64,000 nucleotides of DNA from Rubellicoccus peritrichatus (GTDB lineage Bacteria; Verrucomicrobiota; Verrucomicrobiia; Opitutales; Cerasicoccaceae). Positions 17,054 through 26,297 of this stretch are shown one piece after another. The position numbers and the translations under genes were made by a program. Every line of letters begins with the position of its first letter. Within the stretch, counting starts at the first letter, position 1. Location: assembly GCF_033100135.1 (NCBI RefSeq), contig NZ_CP136920.1, positions 682,001 to 746,000 on the forward strand. Direction: 5' to 3'. The notes under the pieces were generated by a model. It worked only from the letters and a program-made list of their open reading frames with translations, was not told where the DNA came from and made no database searches.

Positions 17054-18681
17054 TATTCAATCATCGTTCTTAATTTATTTAGCAAGTAAGGAATCATTTG
17101 CTTCTTACGAGAAACCAAACCCTTCTCTTCCCAGATTGCATTTCCAGTTGGCGAAAGTTCTTGAATCAATGAACTTTTTTCACAAACCAACTCAATACGA
17201 CTAAACTGCTTCAACACATCGGTAATCATGACAACTCCAAACGAAGCTTGAGTTTTGGTCACTAGAGCCGACATAGCTTCATAGAATTTCCCGGCTTTGA
17301 CTTCATCCAATTGTCCCAAATCAACTGTTTCAACTTGGCTCACAAAAAAAACTTTTTCATCACTCGTAAACTGTTTGCAATCAGCAAGCAGTAAGCCATC
17401 CGGGTCAGCAGTACCAAGGCGATCGTTACGCCTGAGGACTTCGAGGCCAAATGCCTCGATGTCTAATTGTGAGGCTTCCGCCAGCTTTTTTGCCCAAAAA
17501 CGATCATGCTCAGTCGTGGTAGGAGACTTAAACAACAAGGTATCCGAAACGATTGCACCAAGCAGTAGAGTCGATAATGAAGTCGGCAAAGTAATGTCTG
17601 CCTCACCTGCACGAGCTGTCAGGATCGTAGCGGTAGAGCCCCATTGGCGACAATCAACCTCTGCAGGCGCAAGTGTCTGTACATCCCCGACACGGTGATG
17701 ATCAATGATTGCAAAGATTTCGGCTTCAGAGAGACCGTCAATACTCTGAGTAGCTTCAAAGTGGTCGACTAAGGCAACTTGAGGAGCAGGCACTTCAAGC
17801 AAACGTCGTATAGAAAGCGTTCCGATGAGCTGTCGATACTCATCCATGACAGGGAGCGGCGTAGAACTTCTGAGCAATTTGGTCCTACAATCTGTCAAAG
17901 GTGTCGTATGATCAATATAGTCAAAATCAGTCTCCATAGCTGCCTCACATGGGAAACAACCTCCCAAACGCGAGATCGCGGAAACCAAACTACCTGGACA
18001 ATAAAAAACAGGGACATGAGCTGAATCCGCAATTTCAATAGCCCTTTCATGTGTGATATCCGCCAGAATAACAGCTGATGCATGAGCCCTACCTGCTCCC
18101 TCAATTACTTCAATGTTATCTCCAGAAAAAATTACATCACCAGATCGAAGTGCCTCCTTATGAATTGGGCTAAATGATGCAATAATAACGCGCTTTAAGC
18201 CAATCGACACTTTATGCTCATTCAATGGGATCAAACCAAGACCATTAGACAATTCTTCCATTCCTATCAAAGTCCCAACCATATCTTCAACATTACACTG
18301 AAGAAGAAAATTAGTCCTTTGAGAACGATTACTAATCAAACCAATCAAGGTTCCATCCTCCTCCAAAACCGGGATGGCTTCAGAATGACCTTTGTCGATC
18401 AAACGAAGCGCGGCATTAAGCGGTGTTTTTCGAGAAACGGATTGCACTTTCATGGCGACATCCCCGGCAGTAGGCCGACAATCCATCCTGAGCCCAGGCA
18501 TTTGCTCTCCAGCCTTCTCAAAAAGCCATGAAGTCTGGGGATTGGGCTCACCAAGGCGTATTGGTATTATTGATTCATCAGATTTTGTTTTCCTTAGCAG
18601 CCAAGCCAGAACATGAGCAGATACTATTGCATCGGTATCAGGATTACGATGACCAGTTACATATTTCATTCCACCAAACAT
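17053..18681 (-). CDS. DHH-family manganese-dependent inorganic pyrophosphatase with CBS/DRTGG regulatory insert
   Basis: Family II pyrophosphatases hydrolyse PPi with Mn or Co. The metal site is visible as YVTGHRNPDTDAIVSA at the N-terminus and VDHFEATQS...IIDHHRVGD around residues 320-355. The C-terminal DHHA2-like domain follows. Between the DHH halves (about 60-310) sits a long regulatory insert with paired CBS-like segments and a DRTGG-like middle. In this family that insert binds adenine nucleotides and tunes activity. The ORF extends to a TTG at 18690. I chose the ATG at 18681, which overlaps the upstream stop as TAATG; ATG 18669 is also possible. Removal of PPi would pull the sugar-nucleotide reactions of the EPS pathway forward. 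Confidence 0.88.
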   Translation of the reverse strand: MFGGMKYVTGHRNPDTDAIVSAHVLAWLLRKTKSDESIIPIRLGEPNPQTSWLFEKAGEQMPGLRMDCRPTAGDVAMKVQSVSRKTPLNAALRLIDKGHSEAIPVLEEDGTLIGLISNRSQRTNFLLQCNVEDMVGTLIGMEELSNGLGLIPLNEHKVSIGLKRVIIASFSPIHKEALRSGDVIFSGDNIEVIEGAGRAHASAVILADITHERAIEIADSAHVPVFYCPGSLVSAISRLGGCFPCEAAMETDFDYIDHTTPLTDCRTKLLRSSTPLPVMDEYRQLIGTLSIRRLLEVPAPQVALVDHFEATQSIDGLSEAEIFAIIDHHRVGDVQTLAPAEVDCRQWGSTATILTARAGEADITLPTSLSTLLLGAIVSDTLLFKSPTTTEHDRFWAKKLAEASQLDIEAFGLEVLRRNDRLGTADPDGLLLADCKQFTSDEKVFFVSQVETVDLGQLDEVKAGKFYEAMSALVTKTQASFGVVMITDVLKQFSRIELVCEKSSLIQELSPTGNAIWEEKGLVSRKKQMIPYLLNKLRTMIE

Positions 18682-19820
18682 TAAGCACAAGATTCTTTCA
18701 TAACACTAAAAATATCAGGCAGAGACCTCACCGGTAGAGTCTCACAATTTGTCAACCAACATGCAGCACAATCGGGATGACTCGGGTCATATCCATGCAT
18801 TCCGGGAACATGCCTTTGATTCAGAAATGATGGGACAAAAAGCGATCCAGCCGGTAGCAAATAAAAATACTCACCATAAAGGCGATCAGGAAAAAGACAA
18901 CCCCATGCCTCAAGCTGCTCATCCGTGAGTAATTGCCCATCAGGTTGTTGTGTTAACCACTGAAGAGCTTCAATACGTGTCCGGTCATTATGAAACCAGA
19001 AACGTGCCATGGTTGAATCCCAGACAGCGGTATAATCTCGGCCATAGCGCCATGGTTGGCGATTCCAGCGAAGCATCATATCCGATTTTGAACTTACATC
19101 CGACATACCATGATCGCTAAACAAATGAATTCGCACTTCTTTGTAATGCCGAGAAGCAATGTCAGCCAACATGGTCAGCTTTTTTGCAAAATCATCAAAT
19201 GCAGCATCCACTGCAGGGTCATTCGTACCATAGCGGTGCATCACAGCATCCAAATGTGCAGTAAAAAGATAAAGCAGTTCGACTTTGCCAGCTTCAATCT
19301 CGCTTCGTGCATGATCGATGTTTGCGGTATCACCCAAGCGCCAATCCGAGCGGCACCAGACTTTGGCACTATCCTCCCATGATTCGAAAATAGTTGGCTG
19401 CCCTCCAATAATACCACCCTTCTCGTAGATATCCTGCTTCTCGGTATAATCAAGGTAAGGCAGTTTTGAGAATGGTACACTATAGAGTTGAAAGTAGCCT
19501 GTGTAATTTAGCTTTTGGGCATACCATCGGCTAATTCGATTGCGAACTCGATGGTGGGCTGCGATTCGATCAGGCAACCACGCCAGAGCCTTAAAATCTT
19601 CAAAAGGACTTTCTGATTGCGCCTTAACAAAAAAAGAAAAATGACCATGCTCATAAGGCAGGCAGCCAGTAAGGATCGTTGGATCGCAAGTTGAGGAATA
19701 ACCGAAAAGTGTCTCACATCGGTTCCTATTAGGTAAAAGAGACTTGAGATAATCACGTTTCTGCACCTGTTCCCAACCGAGGGCATCAGCAAAAACAAAC
19801 ATATCCAGGCGTGGCTTCAT
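18681..19820 (-). CDS. Alkaline phosphatase superfamily (type I phosphodiesterase/nucleotide pyrophosphatase-like) protein
   Basis: The 379-residue protein has the metal-binding layout of the superfamily. FVFADALGW near the N-terminus supplies the first Asp, TCDPTILTGCLPYEHGHFSF supplies the nucleophile region, LYLFTAHLDAVMHRYG the middle Asp/His pair, and HLFSDHGMSDV the second Asp-His pair. No signal peptide is seen, so it is probably cytoplasmic. The substrate is unknown; nucleotide sugars or phospho-linked glycan intermediates are possibilities suggested only by the EPS setting. It overlaps the response regulator gene upstream by 4 nt and is coupled to the pyrophosphatase downstream. Confidence 0.82.
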   Translation of the reverse strand: MKPRLDMFVFADALGWEQVQKRDYLKSLLPNRNRCETLFGYSSTCDPTILTGCLPYEHGHFSFFVKAQSESPFEDFKALAWLPDRIAAHHRVRNRISRWYAQKLNYTGYFQLYSVPFSKLPYLDYTEKQDIYEKGGIIGGQPTIFESWEDSAKVWCRSDWRLGDTANIDHARSEIEAGKVELLYLFTAHLDAVMHRYGTNDPAVDAAFDDFAKKLTMLADIASRHYKEVRIHLFSDHGMSDVSSKSDMMLRWNRQPWRYGRDYTAVWDSTMARFWFHNDRTRIEALQWLTQQPDGQLLTDEQLEAWGCLFPDRLYGEYFYLLPAGSLFVPSFLNQRHVPGMHGYDPSHPDCAACWLTNCETLPVRSLPDIFSVMKESCA

Positions 19821-20197
19821 TTCCCTTCGATATCCTTATTCAACAGTGTCTTAATGTGTTGCACTAACTTGACCGGACTAAATGGCTTACCAATGACCTC
19901 TACTGCACCAGCTTCTTTCAGTTCCATTTCGACGGATGGCTTGAAACGTGATGTTACAAAAATAACAGGCACCTCTTTGCAAACTGAACTAGCTTTTAAG
20001 GCCTCAAGCACCTGCAGACCAACACCATCTGGGAGATCAACATCCAAAACGGCGACATCAGGCACTATGCTATCAAGCTCTTTGATTGCAGGTTTCACAC
20101 GATCAAAGAAAAAACCTTCAATGCCATTTCTACGAAAGTGCAGCTGATAAAGCCGAATAATTGCAACCTCATCTTCAACTACCAAAACTTTACTCAT
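19817..20197 (-). CDS. Single-domain response regulator
   Basis: This 126-residue receiver domain has no output domain. The acidic pocket is seen in VLVVEDEVAI, the phospho-acceptor in VAVLDVDLPDGVGLQVL (Asp near residue 52), VIFVTSRF supplies the Thr/Ser switch, and VIGKPFSP supplies the conserved Lys. As a stand-alone receiver it can only signal through a partner. The obvious candidates are the HATPase/PP2C protein, whose gene it overlaps by 4 nt, and the hybrid kinase two genes further upstream. Confidence 0.93.
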   Translation of the reverse strand: MSKVLVVEDEVAIIRLYQLHFRRNGIEGFFFDRVKPAIKELDSIVPDVAVLDVDLPDGVGLQVLEALKASSVCKEVPVIFVTSRFKPSVEMELKEAGAVEVIGKPFSPVKLVQHIKTLLNKDIEGK

Positions 20198-21909
20198 TTG
20201 ATTACCTTAAGGTGAAAAAGAGTCAGATCGTCACTAAACTGATTTGCTGTATCTCCATGTTGAATTTCACTGATTAGCGCATTCCAAAGGTTCTCGATTC
20301 CGTCACAACGTTTCCTGTTAAAGAAATCAGTCATCGCCGCCCAACCAAACATTTCATTATTTTTACGCCATTCGTAGCAACCATCCGAAACAAGAAAGAT
20401 CTCACAGCCTTTTTCGATATTGAAGCGCTCCGTCTCATACTTAACTCCGCATGACAAACCAAGCGGTGGGCCAGAAGGTTCGATCTCTAACAGGTCATCA
20501 CGGGCTGGAAAAATAAGTGTTCTACAATGACCTGCATTTACTTGCTCTAGAAACGCGCAATTCGAGTTAAAACGAAGCACAGTGCAAGTAACAAACATCG
20601 TCATTTCTCCCAGCTGACGGCACAAGACATCGTTAATAGCTTCCAGCATTTCATCGAGGTGAGTGTAATTATGAACGAGATCAAATGCAGACCGAAAAAT
20701 ACTTGCTAGAAGCGCAGCAGAAACCCCCTTTCCCATCACATCAATGATAGCCACGACAAGGTTACCGGATTCGTCGTGCCGCGTTTCACAATAATCACCT
20801 GCAACGTCGAGAGAACTGATCTGCTTGATTGAAGCTTCATAGAAAATGGAATCCAATGGTTGGATGATCGGCAAAAGCGAACGTTGAATTCCGACGGCAA
20901 TCTGAAGCTCTCTCTCATACTGTTGAGATTTATCGCGCTCAAGTCGCAAGCGCATGTTTGCACAGGCAATTCCAAAAATCTCACCCAGAGTTCTTAAACT
21001 CTCAATCGAATGAGATTTAATCGCCTCAATTCCATTCGCCCTCAAAGCGATAATGACCCCATAACAGTGCTCGTCATGACTGATTGGAATTATACAGCCT
21101 TGCTCCGCAAAATCATAAACACGAACATCAATTTCACTCGTACCCACACGATCATTTTGATCCCAGACATATTCTTTTTGGGTCATTGCCAATGCTGATA
21201 AGATCTCAGGCAAAGACTCATCAGATTGGTAAAAGTTCGAATGCTCCAACTGCGAAAAAAGGGTTCTTTTAATATTAATTGATGGCACTATGGATATTTT
21301 CGAGAACTCATGAATTTCTGAAAAGTCATTCAAAGCACCATCAAAAAAACTTGATATCTCATAACTATGAATCAAGTTCTTGGCTAATGAATGAAAAGAT
21401 GCCAGACTCTCATAGGCTCCAGATAATTCGTCCAATATAGGATCTAACTCGGGACTAGCAGGAAGGAGAGAGTTTAATCGCGCATATGTTTTTTCGATTC
21501 TAATACTAAAACCATCGCTTCCGCTAGACCAGTATACACGATCAGCAAATTCACTGATAATAAAAAGGCCACGTCCGGATTCAGAGATTGGATCTTCAGG
21601 AAGCTCAGGATTTTCTAATCTTGATAGCTCTGGACCATTTCCCGTGTCATTAACAATCAAATTAATTTTATATTTTGACACATACCAGTCTATCTTCACA
21701 TCGCCACCACCACCATGCAAGATAGCGTTATTTGTAATTTCTGTGAACACAAGTTTCCAACCTTGTTTCTCTTTGTCATTCACCCCTAGTGATAAAAGAA
21801 AGCTGATGAATCGCTCCCTTACAGGCTGAATAGCGGTGAGATCAGAAGGGATACAAGCTTGCTCAACATGCAACTGCTGAAAGTCTACATTTTCTTCCAC
21901 CGCATCCAT
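20194..21909 (-). CDS. Partner-switch regulator: HATPase (RsbW-like) + GAF-like + SpoIIE/PP2C phosphatase
   Basis: The 571-residue protein joins two opposing activities. Residues about 15-145 form a GHKL ATPase of the anti-sigma-kinase type (N-box FTEITNNAILHG, G1 VNDTGNG, G2 SESGRGLFII). Residues about 190-330 resemble a GAF sensor. Residues about 345-571 form a PP2C-type phosphatase (DVAGDYCE, IDVMGKGVSAALLAS, NAGHCRTLIF, SGPPLGL, LVSDGCYEW, DDLTLFHLK). In known partner-switches the kinase part phosphorylates a STAS protein on Ser and the phosphatase part removes it. STAS partners are encoded nearby at 27126-27452 and in 29779-31239. It has no receiver domain of its own, but its gene sits between two response regulator genes. 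Confidence 0.9.
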   Translation of the reverse strand: MDAVEENVDFQQLHVEQACIPSDLTAIQPVRERFISFLLSLGVNDKEKQGWKLVFTEITNNAILHGGGGDVKIDWYVSKYKINLIVNDTGNGPELSRLENPELPEDPISESGRGLFIISEFADRVYWSSGSDGFSIRIEKTYARLNSLLPASPELDPILDELSGAYESLASFHSLAKNLIHSYEISSFFDGALNDFSEIHEFSKISIVPSINIKRTLFSQLEHSNFYQSDESLPEILSALAMTQKEYVWDQNDRVGTSEIDVRVYDFAEQGCIIPISHDEHCYGVIIALRANGIEAIKSHSIESLRTLGEIFGIACANMRLRLERDKSQQYERELQIAVGIQRSLLPIIQPLDSIFYEASIKQISSLDVAGDYCETRHDESGNLVVAIIDVMGKGVSAALLASIFRSAFDLVHNYTHLDEMLEAINDVLCRQLGEMTMFVTCTVLRFNSNCAFLEQVNAGHCRTLIFPARDDLLEIEPSGPPLGLSCGVKYETERFNIEKGCEIFLVSDGCYEWRKNNEMFGWAAMTDFFNRKRCDGIENLWNALISEIQHGDTANQFSDDLTLFHLKVIK

Positions 21910-22577
21910 TAGTTCGCCTTACGCCCTTCTAATAATCTTTCTTCGGCATCTGCCAATAGAGATTTAATCGTTGCTTCACATTGGTTCGCAGAAAGGACAA
22001 CAATATTAATGAGCTCATCACGATCTGAATCAGTTAGTTCAGCACTCAATGTGCGAAATGTCTCCATTGCCCCAAGAATACCTGCGATAGGATTACGAAT
22101 ATCATGGGCAACTGTATGCGCAAACCGTTCAAGTTGGCCAATAAGAGCATCCTTCTCCTGAATGCGCTCTTGTAGCTTAGCCTGAAGACGCGCAATCTCA
22201 AGGTGAGTGCGAATACGCGCCTCGACTTCTTTTGTCACTAATGGCTTAGTAATAAAATCAACACCTCCAGATTCAAACCCAGAAAGTTTGCTTTCAATGT
22301 CATCAAGCGCACTAAGAAATATAACCGGAATTGAAGCCCATTCCGGGTTTTGTTTAATCCGCATTGTTGTTTCTATCCCAGACATTCCTGGCATCATCAC
22401 ATCCATGAGAATGATATCAGGACGAACTATCTCAAGACGCCTTAATGCGGTTTCTCCGTTCTCAGCGACAAGGACACGGTACTGATGCTGTTCAAGAATA
22501 TGATTAAGCAAACTGATATTGTCCGGCGTATCATCAACGATTAGTATCGTTTCCTGAGCTTCACTGTTAATATTCAT
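21909..22577 (-). CDS. Response regulator with C-terminal histidine-kinase dimerisation helix
   Basis: From ATG 22577 the product is 222 residues. Residues about 8-125 form a receiver (ILIVDDTPDNISLL, phospho-acceptor in PDIILMDVMMPGMSG, FLSALDD, FITKPLVTKEV). A coiled coil follows, then a HisKA-like segment FAHTVAHDIRNPIAGILGAM with a phosphorylatable His in HDIRNP. The ATPase domain that normally follows is absent, so the protein ends as a DHp stub. It may serve as a phosphotransfer platform between the hybrid kinase and the other regulators. The ORF extends to 22628, but that would overlap the kinase gene. Confidence 0.86.
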   Translation of the reverse strand: MNINSEAQETILIVDDTPDNISLLNHILEQHQYRVLVAENGETALRRLEIVRPDIILMDVMMPGMSGIETTMRIKQNPEWASIPVIFLSALDDIESKLSGFESGGVDFITKPLVTKEVEARIRTHLEIARLQAKLQERIQEKDALIGQLERFAHTVAHDIRNPIAGILGAMETFRTLSAELTDSDRDELINIVVLSANQCEATIKSLLADAEERLLEGRKAN

Positions 22578-22578
22578 T

Positions 22579-24585
22579 CTAACCTTCCTTATCGGACTGA
22601 ACAGATTCAAGATAACGACAAAGTGCATCTATTTGAAACTTGTCGCAATAAGTAGAAACGGTTTCTCGAAAATGGCCTAGCTCTGTGTCACTCGCATCAA
22701 TATTGGAAACCTGTCTCTTCAACGCATTAATATCTCCAATCATAGCAGCCTCTAACATGGGTTTAAGAATTGCGTCGCTAACAGTGACCGATGCCTTGGC
22801 AGCAACCGATTTCGCTACACTAACAGATTTTAGTATTTCATTATCGCTGAGCATCTTATTAACCACATTTATTACGTTATCCACACCAATAGGTTTAAGT
22901 AAAAAATCATCGAACGAGCGATGCCGCTCACTGGGAAGGTCTAGAACATTAGCACTAACTGCGACAATCCTCGTATGAGAAAATCGCTTCATACTTCTAA
23001 CTTTGCGGCATAACTCATGACCATCCATGTCCGGCATTCTAATATCAGTAAGAATCAAATCTGGCCCAAAAGATTCTGCCATCTTAAGGCCAGTACGTCC
23101 GTTTTCTGCAAATGCCAAACCAAACCCGAGAGGCTCTAGTATGTCCTTAAGCAGATTCCGGCTAGATTCATTATCATCAACAATCAAAACGCGTTTGGAT
23201 TGTTGGACCTCTTGTTTCCAGGGACTTTGAGTTGTGCTCGATGCATTACGAGCGACTGCTTCAGTCGATTCTAAATGTAATGTAAAGCTAAAGATACTGC
23301 CAATACCTTTTGTTGAATTAACAGTAAGCTCCCCTCCCATTAACTCTACCAAGTTTGCACTTATCGCCAAGCCAAGCCCAGTCCCCTCCATCAAAACCGC
23401 ATTCGAACTACTCTGCTCAAAAGGTCTGAATATCGAATTCACTTCGGATGCTTCGATGCCTATTCCTTCATCTTCAACAACAAATGTGTAGCGGCAATTT
23501 GAGTGAATAGAAAGTGCGCAATTAACACTACCAGAATCAGTAAACTTGATGGCATTACCCACTAGATTAACCAAGATTTGTCGAATAGCTTTTGCATCGC
23601 CTAATACATTCGGAATTTCACCGCCGCTCCAAACCTGACCAGTTTCTCCATCCAAAATAAGAAACGACAAATTCAACCCTTTCTGAGCCGCCTTGAGTGT
23701 AAATAATTCAGCCACTCCTGAAAATAACTGGGGCAGGTCTATAGGTGCATGCATGATCTGCATTTTCCCAGCTTCGATCTTGGACAAATCAAGTATATCA
23801 TTAATCAGCGCAAGTAAATGCTCACCATTGCGCTGCACGACATCCAGCTGGGCTCGATCTTTCTCCGTAAGATTAGGAGACTGCAAAAGCAATTGCGCAT
23901 AACCTAAAACGCCATTCAAAGGCGTTCTAATCTCATGACTCATATTCGCTAAAAAAAGACTTTTGGCCTTATTTGCTTCAGCAGCTTCAATCGCAGCATT
24001 TTCAGCACGAATAATAGCTTCTTCTAGTGCATGCTCTGCATTTTTCTGATCGGTAATATCTGTCTCGATTGCAATGTATTGAGTTAGTAATCCTTCATCA
24101 TTTAAGATCGGGTCAGCATCAATACGTATCCAATACGGTCGTCCTTCTTTCGTATAATTAATCAACTCGACATTAAAAGATTTTCGTTGGGCAATAGCAT
24201 CTCGAATTATCTGAACAGTGTCCTGATCGGTCTGTGGGCCTTGTAACAATTCTCCTGGTTTCCGGCCAATCAAGTCATCAATTGTATATCCGGTAACTCG
24301 TGTAAACCCCTCGTTAATCCAAAGCGTACCTCCAATGTCATCTGTGATAATGACGCCATTTGCAGTTTTTGCAGCTACCAGGGACAAACGCTTCAGTTCG
24401 CCCATTCGCTCTTCCACCAGTTTTTCTAAGCGATCTCTCTGATCAGCCAGCTCGTTGTTACTTTTCCAAAGTTCATGACTTTTATTTTCAAGTAATTGCT
24501 CAGCGGCTTTTCGTGCTTTACGTTCGCGCTCATAACGCACACGCCACTTAGCGCTTGCATCATTAAACTGGTCAGAAGAAGTCAT
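22579..24585 (-). CDS. Hybrid sensor histidine kinase (PAS-HisKA-HATPase-REC)
   Basis: This 668-residue cytoplasmic kinase has no membrane helices. The order is a coiled coil (about 15-65), a PAS/PAC domain (about 68-190, VIITDDIGGTLWINEGFTRV), HisKA with FLANMSHEIRTPLNG (His near 218), HATPase (VGNAIKFTDSG, VEDEGIGIE, GTGLGLAI), and then a receiver (RVLIVDDNESS, phospho-acceptor in DLILTDIRMPDMDG). A helical C-terminus follows. Soluble hybrid kinases encoded next to an H-NOX gene are known NO-responsive partners. Here the H-NOX gene overlaps it by 4 nt and precedes it in the operon. The PAS domain offers a second possible input. Confidence 0.93.
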   Translation of the reverse strand: MTSSDQFNDASAKWRVRYERERKARKAAEQLLENKSHELWKSNNELADQRDRLEKLVEERMGELKRLSLVAAKTANGVIITDDIGGTLWINEGFTRVTGYTIDDLIGRKPGELLQGPQTDQDTVQIIRDAIAQRKSFNVELINYTKEGRPYWIRIDADPILNDEGLLTQYIAIETDITDQKNAEHALEEAIIRAENAAIEAAEANKAKSLFLANMSHEIRTPLNGVLGYAQLLLQSPNLTEKDRAQLDVVQRNGEHLLALINDILDLSKIEAGKMQIMHAPIDLPQLFSGVAELFTLKAAQKGLNLSFLILDGETGQVWSGGEIPNVLGDAKAIRQILVNLVGNAIKFTDSGSVNCALSIHSNCRYTFVVEDEGIGIEASEVNSIFRPFEQSSSNAVLMEGTGLGLAISANLVELMGGELTVNSTKGIGSIFSFTLHLESTEAVARNASSTTQSPWKQEVQQSKRVLIVDDNESSRNLLKDILEPLGFGLAFAENGRTGLKMAESFGPDLILTDIRMPDMDGHELCRKVRSMKRFSHTRIVAVSANVLDLPSERHRSFDDFLLKPIGVDNVINVVNKMLSDNEILKSVSVAKSVAAKASVTVSDAILKPMLEAAMIGDINALKRQVSNIDASDTELGHFRETVSTYCDKFQIDALCRYLESVQSDKEG

Positions 24586-25127
24586 TTAACCGAGTTGACT
24601 TTGACAACAAATATAGTTGTCCCGTCACCTTGTTTATCACTCTGAATACTTCCATCTTCTTCAAAATGTTTAAAGCATCCCAATATCAAACCTTCAGCAA
24701 AGTCCTCCATGTGACGCTCAGAGATATAGTGCATATGTAGCTCATTCTCTGCAACGCGTGTGGTTCTAAACTCCGGTAGTTCTGCATCCGGATAAAGCTT
24801 ACGAACCTCTACATGGATATAATCATGAATATTTTCCAGGAAAGCCAAACTACTGTCAAGATTCTCAAAGAATACTGGATAACCGACAACGAAACGCTGG
24901 AATAAATGCTCACCATAGGTCTTAAGAAGGTCAGAAACGGATACCTCTGTTGCCTTATGCAATTCAGTTACAAGCGATACCATCTCTTCGTGCGGATAAG
25001 TGCCGACAGCCGTATACGCTCCTTGGGAAACCGGCAGGTCCGCTCGTTCTATTAGGTCATCAACCATATCGATTCCAAACCGCTCCTCCACCATCTCGAG
25101 AAACTCCGTAAAAACCATACCTTTCAT
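24582..25127 (-). CDS. H-NOX heme nitric oxide/oxygen-binding sensor protein
   Basis: H-NOX proteins bind NO, and in some cases O2, through a histidyl-ligated heme and control partner kinases or cyclases. The 181-residue length is typical. The heme-propionate motif Y-x-S-x-R is present as YISER (residues 134-138). A His at position 105 (in DYIHVEVRKLYP) lies 29 residues before that Tyr, the spacing expected for the proximal ligand. The N-terminus MKGMVFTEFLEMVEERFG also matches the family. The position next to a soluble hybrid kinase suggests gas-controlled phosphorylation. Facultative anaerobes usually have the NO-selective form, but selectivity cannot be read here with confidence. Confidence 0.92.
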   Translation of the reverse strand: MKGMVFTEFLEMVEERFGIDMVDDLIERADLPVSQGAYTAVGTYPHEEMVSLVTELHKATEVSVSDLLKTYGEHLFQRFVVGYPVFFENLDSSLAFLENIHDYIHVEVRKLYPDAELPEFRTTRVAENELHMHYISERHMEDFAEGLILGCFKHFEEDGSIQSDKQGDGTTIFVVKVNSVK

Positions 25128-26293
25128 TTAAGTCCTTTCATATACTGTTCAACTAATGGCATTATACACGCTATATCCTGAGTAGCATGGAATACAGAAT
25201 GCAACGCCTCATCAGCATCCTGTGGCTTATGGCAATGATGGCAATCAGCATAGCCAAAAACTCCCGGCGTTGCTGATTCTAAAATAGATCTCCATTCACG
25301 ATTCTCTATCCTATCTAAATCTTCTTCAGTTCTAGGGTTTACTCCAACCAATCTCAAGCGCCCAGCGCATACTTCTTTGAGCCATACAACTTTAACGGCC
25401 ATTGAATCATCAGACAAAACCTTGGGCAGCATAAGCCCGTTGATAAACTCAGTTTTACCTTCGATAGATGCATTGCGCAAATGATGTCTTAATTTAAAGT
25501 ATAGCCTCAAGGCATAAATCCGCTCCCAAATGGGTGGCTTAATATTGCCCTTATGCTCAAAACTCTCAGCTAAATGCCCCTCCAACCGCTGATGGTGAAC
25601 TCGATGCTTGAGATCAAAGAGTTCAGAGCCTCCCAAAATTCCGTATTGAATCGAAGTAACTGGCCCTAAAAAAGTATGGGCTAAAATGTGGGCATTAGAC
25701 ACCTCACTATGACCGGCAAGCATAGAACCTTCTTCAATAACACAATTCGGGCCAACCACACAACCTGGCCCAATAAAGACATGATCACCGATTAATACTG
25801 GCATGCGTAATTTCGCTTCAGAATGAATCATGCAGTAACGCCCAACAGCTAAATGTTCTACGAGATCTCCATTCTCTTTGTTTATTTCTGAAAGCCACTG
25901 TCTCTCCAACTCCAACCAAAAATCTAGTAATGTCCAACCATCTGATGGTAAGCCACCAGCGACGTCCTTTCCAGGTAGTCCATAATGGACAAACTCTCCA
26001 ACATCAGCAACCGCAAGTACTTTCCACTCAATAGGCCAAAGAGATGCATGACTCAAAGCATCTCTGATATCAGCAGGCCTGTCAGAAACGCGAAAAGTGA
26101 TCTGTGAATAGCCCTCATTAATTGCATAATCAAGCCAATGAAATACAAGGCCTTGATCTCCAATTGGCCATAAGGCAAAGGGTTCGGGACTACTTCTCAC
26201 CAAATCAATATTACTGAAATCAGGTAGCTCTACTTCCAAAACACCTCGGGCTTGTCTTAGACTGCCGGGTAATGATGGTACTGATGCACTCAT
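25124..26293 (-). CDS. Nucleotidyltransferase-like protein with left-handed beta-helix and Cys-rich C-terminal region
   Basis: The 389-residue protein combines a degenerate nucleotidyltransferase-like N-terminus (about 1-150; no clear GxGxR signature) with hexapeptide repeats (about 165-215: MPVLIGDHVFIGPGCVVGPN, then CVIEEGSMLAG). The C-terminal region (about 290-389) contains LRLVGVNPRTEEDLDRI and a CHHCHKPQDAD motif. That tail recalls the C-terminal part of some bacterial sugar transferases, and the next gene upstream encodes the membrane sugar transferase proper. It may therefore act with that enzyme when EPS synthesis starts on undecaprenyl phosphate. The activity is unproven, and the CxxC could bind metal. 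Confidence 0.65.
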   Translation of the reverse strand: MSASVPSLPGSLRQARGVLEVELPDFSNIDLVRSSPEPFALWPIGDQGLVFHWLDYAINEGYSQITFRVSDRPADIRDALSHASLWPIEWKVLAVADVGEFVHYGLPGKDVAGGLPSDGWTLLDFWLELERQWLSEINKENGDLVEHLAVGRYCMIHSEAKLRMPVLIGDHVFIGPGCVVGPNCVIEEGSMLAGHSEVSNAHILAHTFLGPVTSIQYGILGGSELFDLKHRVHHQRLEGHLAESFEHKGNIKPPIWERIYALRLYFKLRHHLRNASIEGKTEFINGLMLPKVLSDDSMAVKVVWLKEVCAGRLRLVGVNPRTEEDLDRIENREWRSILESATPGVFGYADCHHCHKPQDADEALHSVFHATQDIACIMPLVEQYMKGLK

Positions 26294-26297
26294 TCGA

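Noticed and set aside
24582-25127. Link of the H-NOX protein to cyclic-di-GMP signalling
   Set aside because: H-NOX often partners with GGDEF or EAL proteins, but no such domain is encoded in the window.
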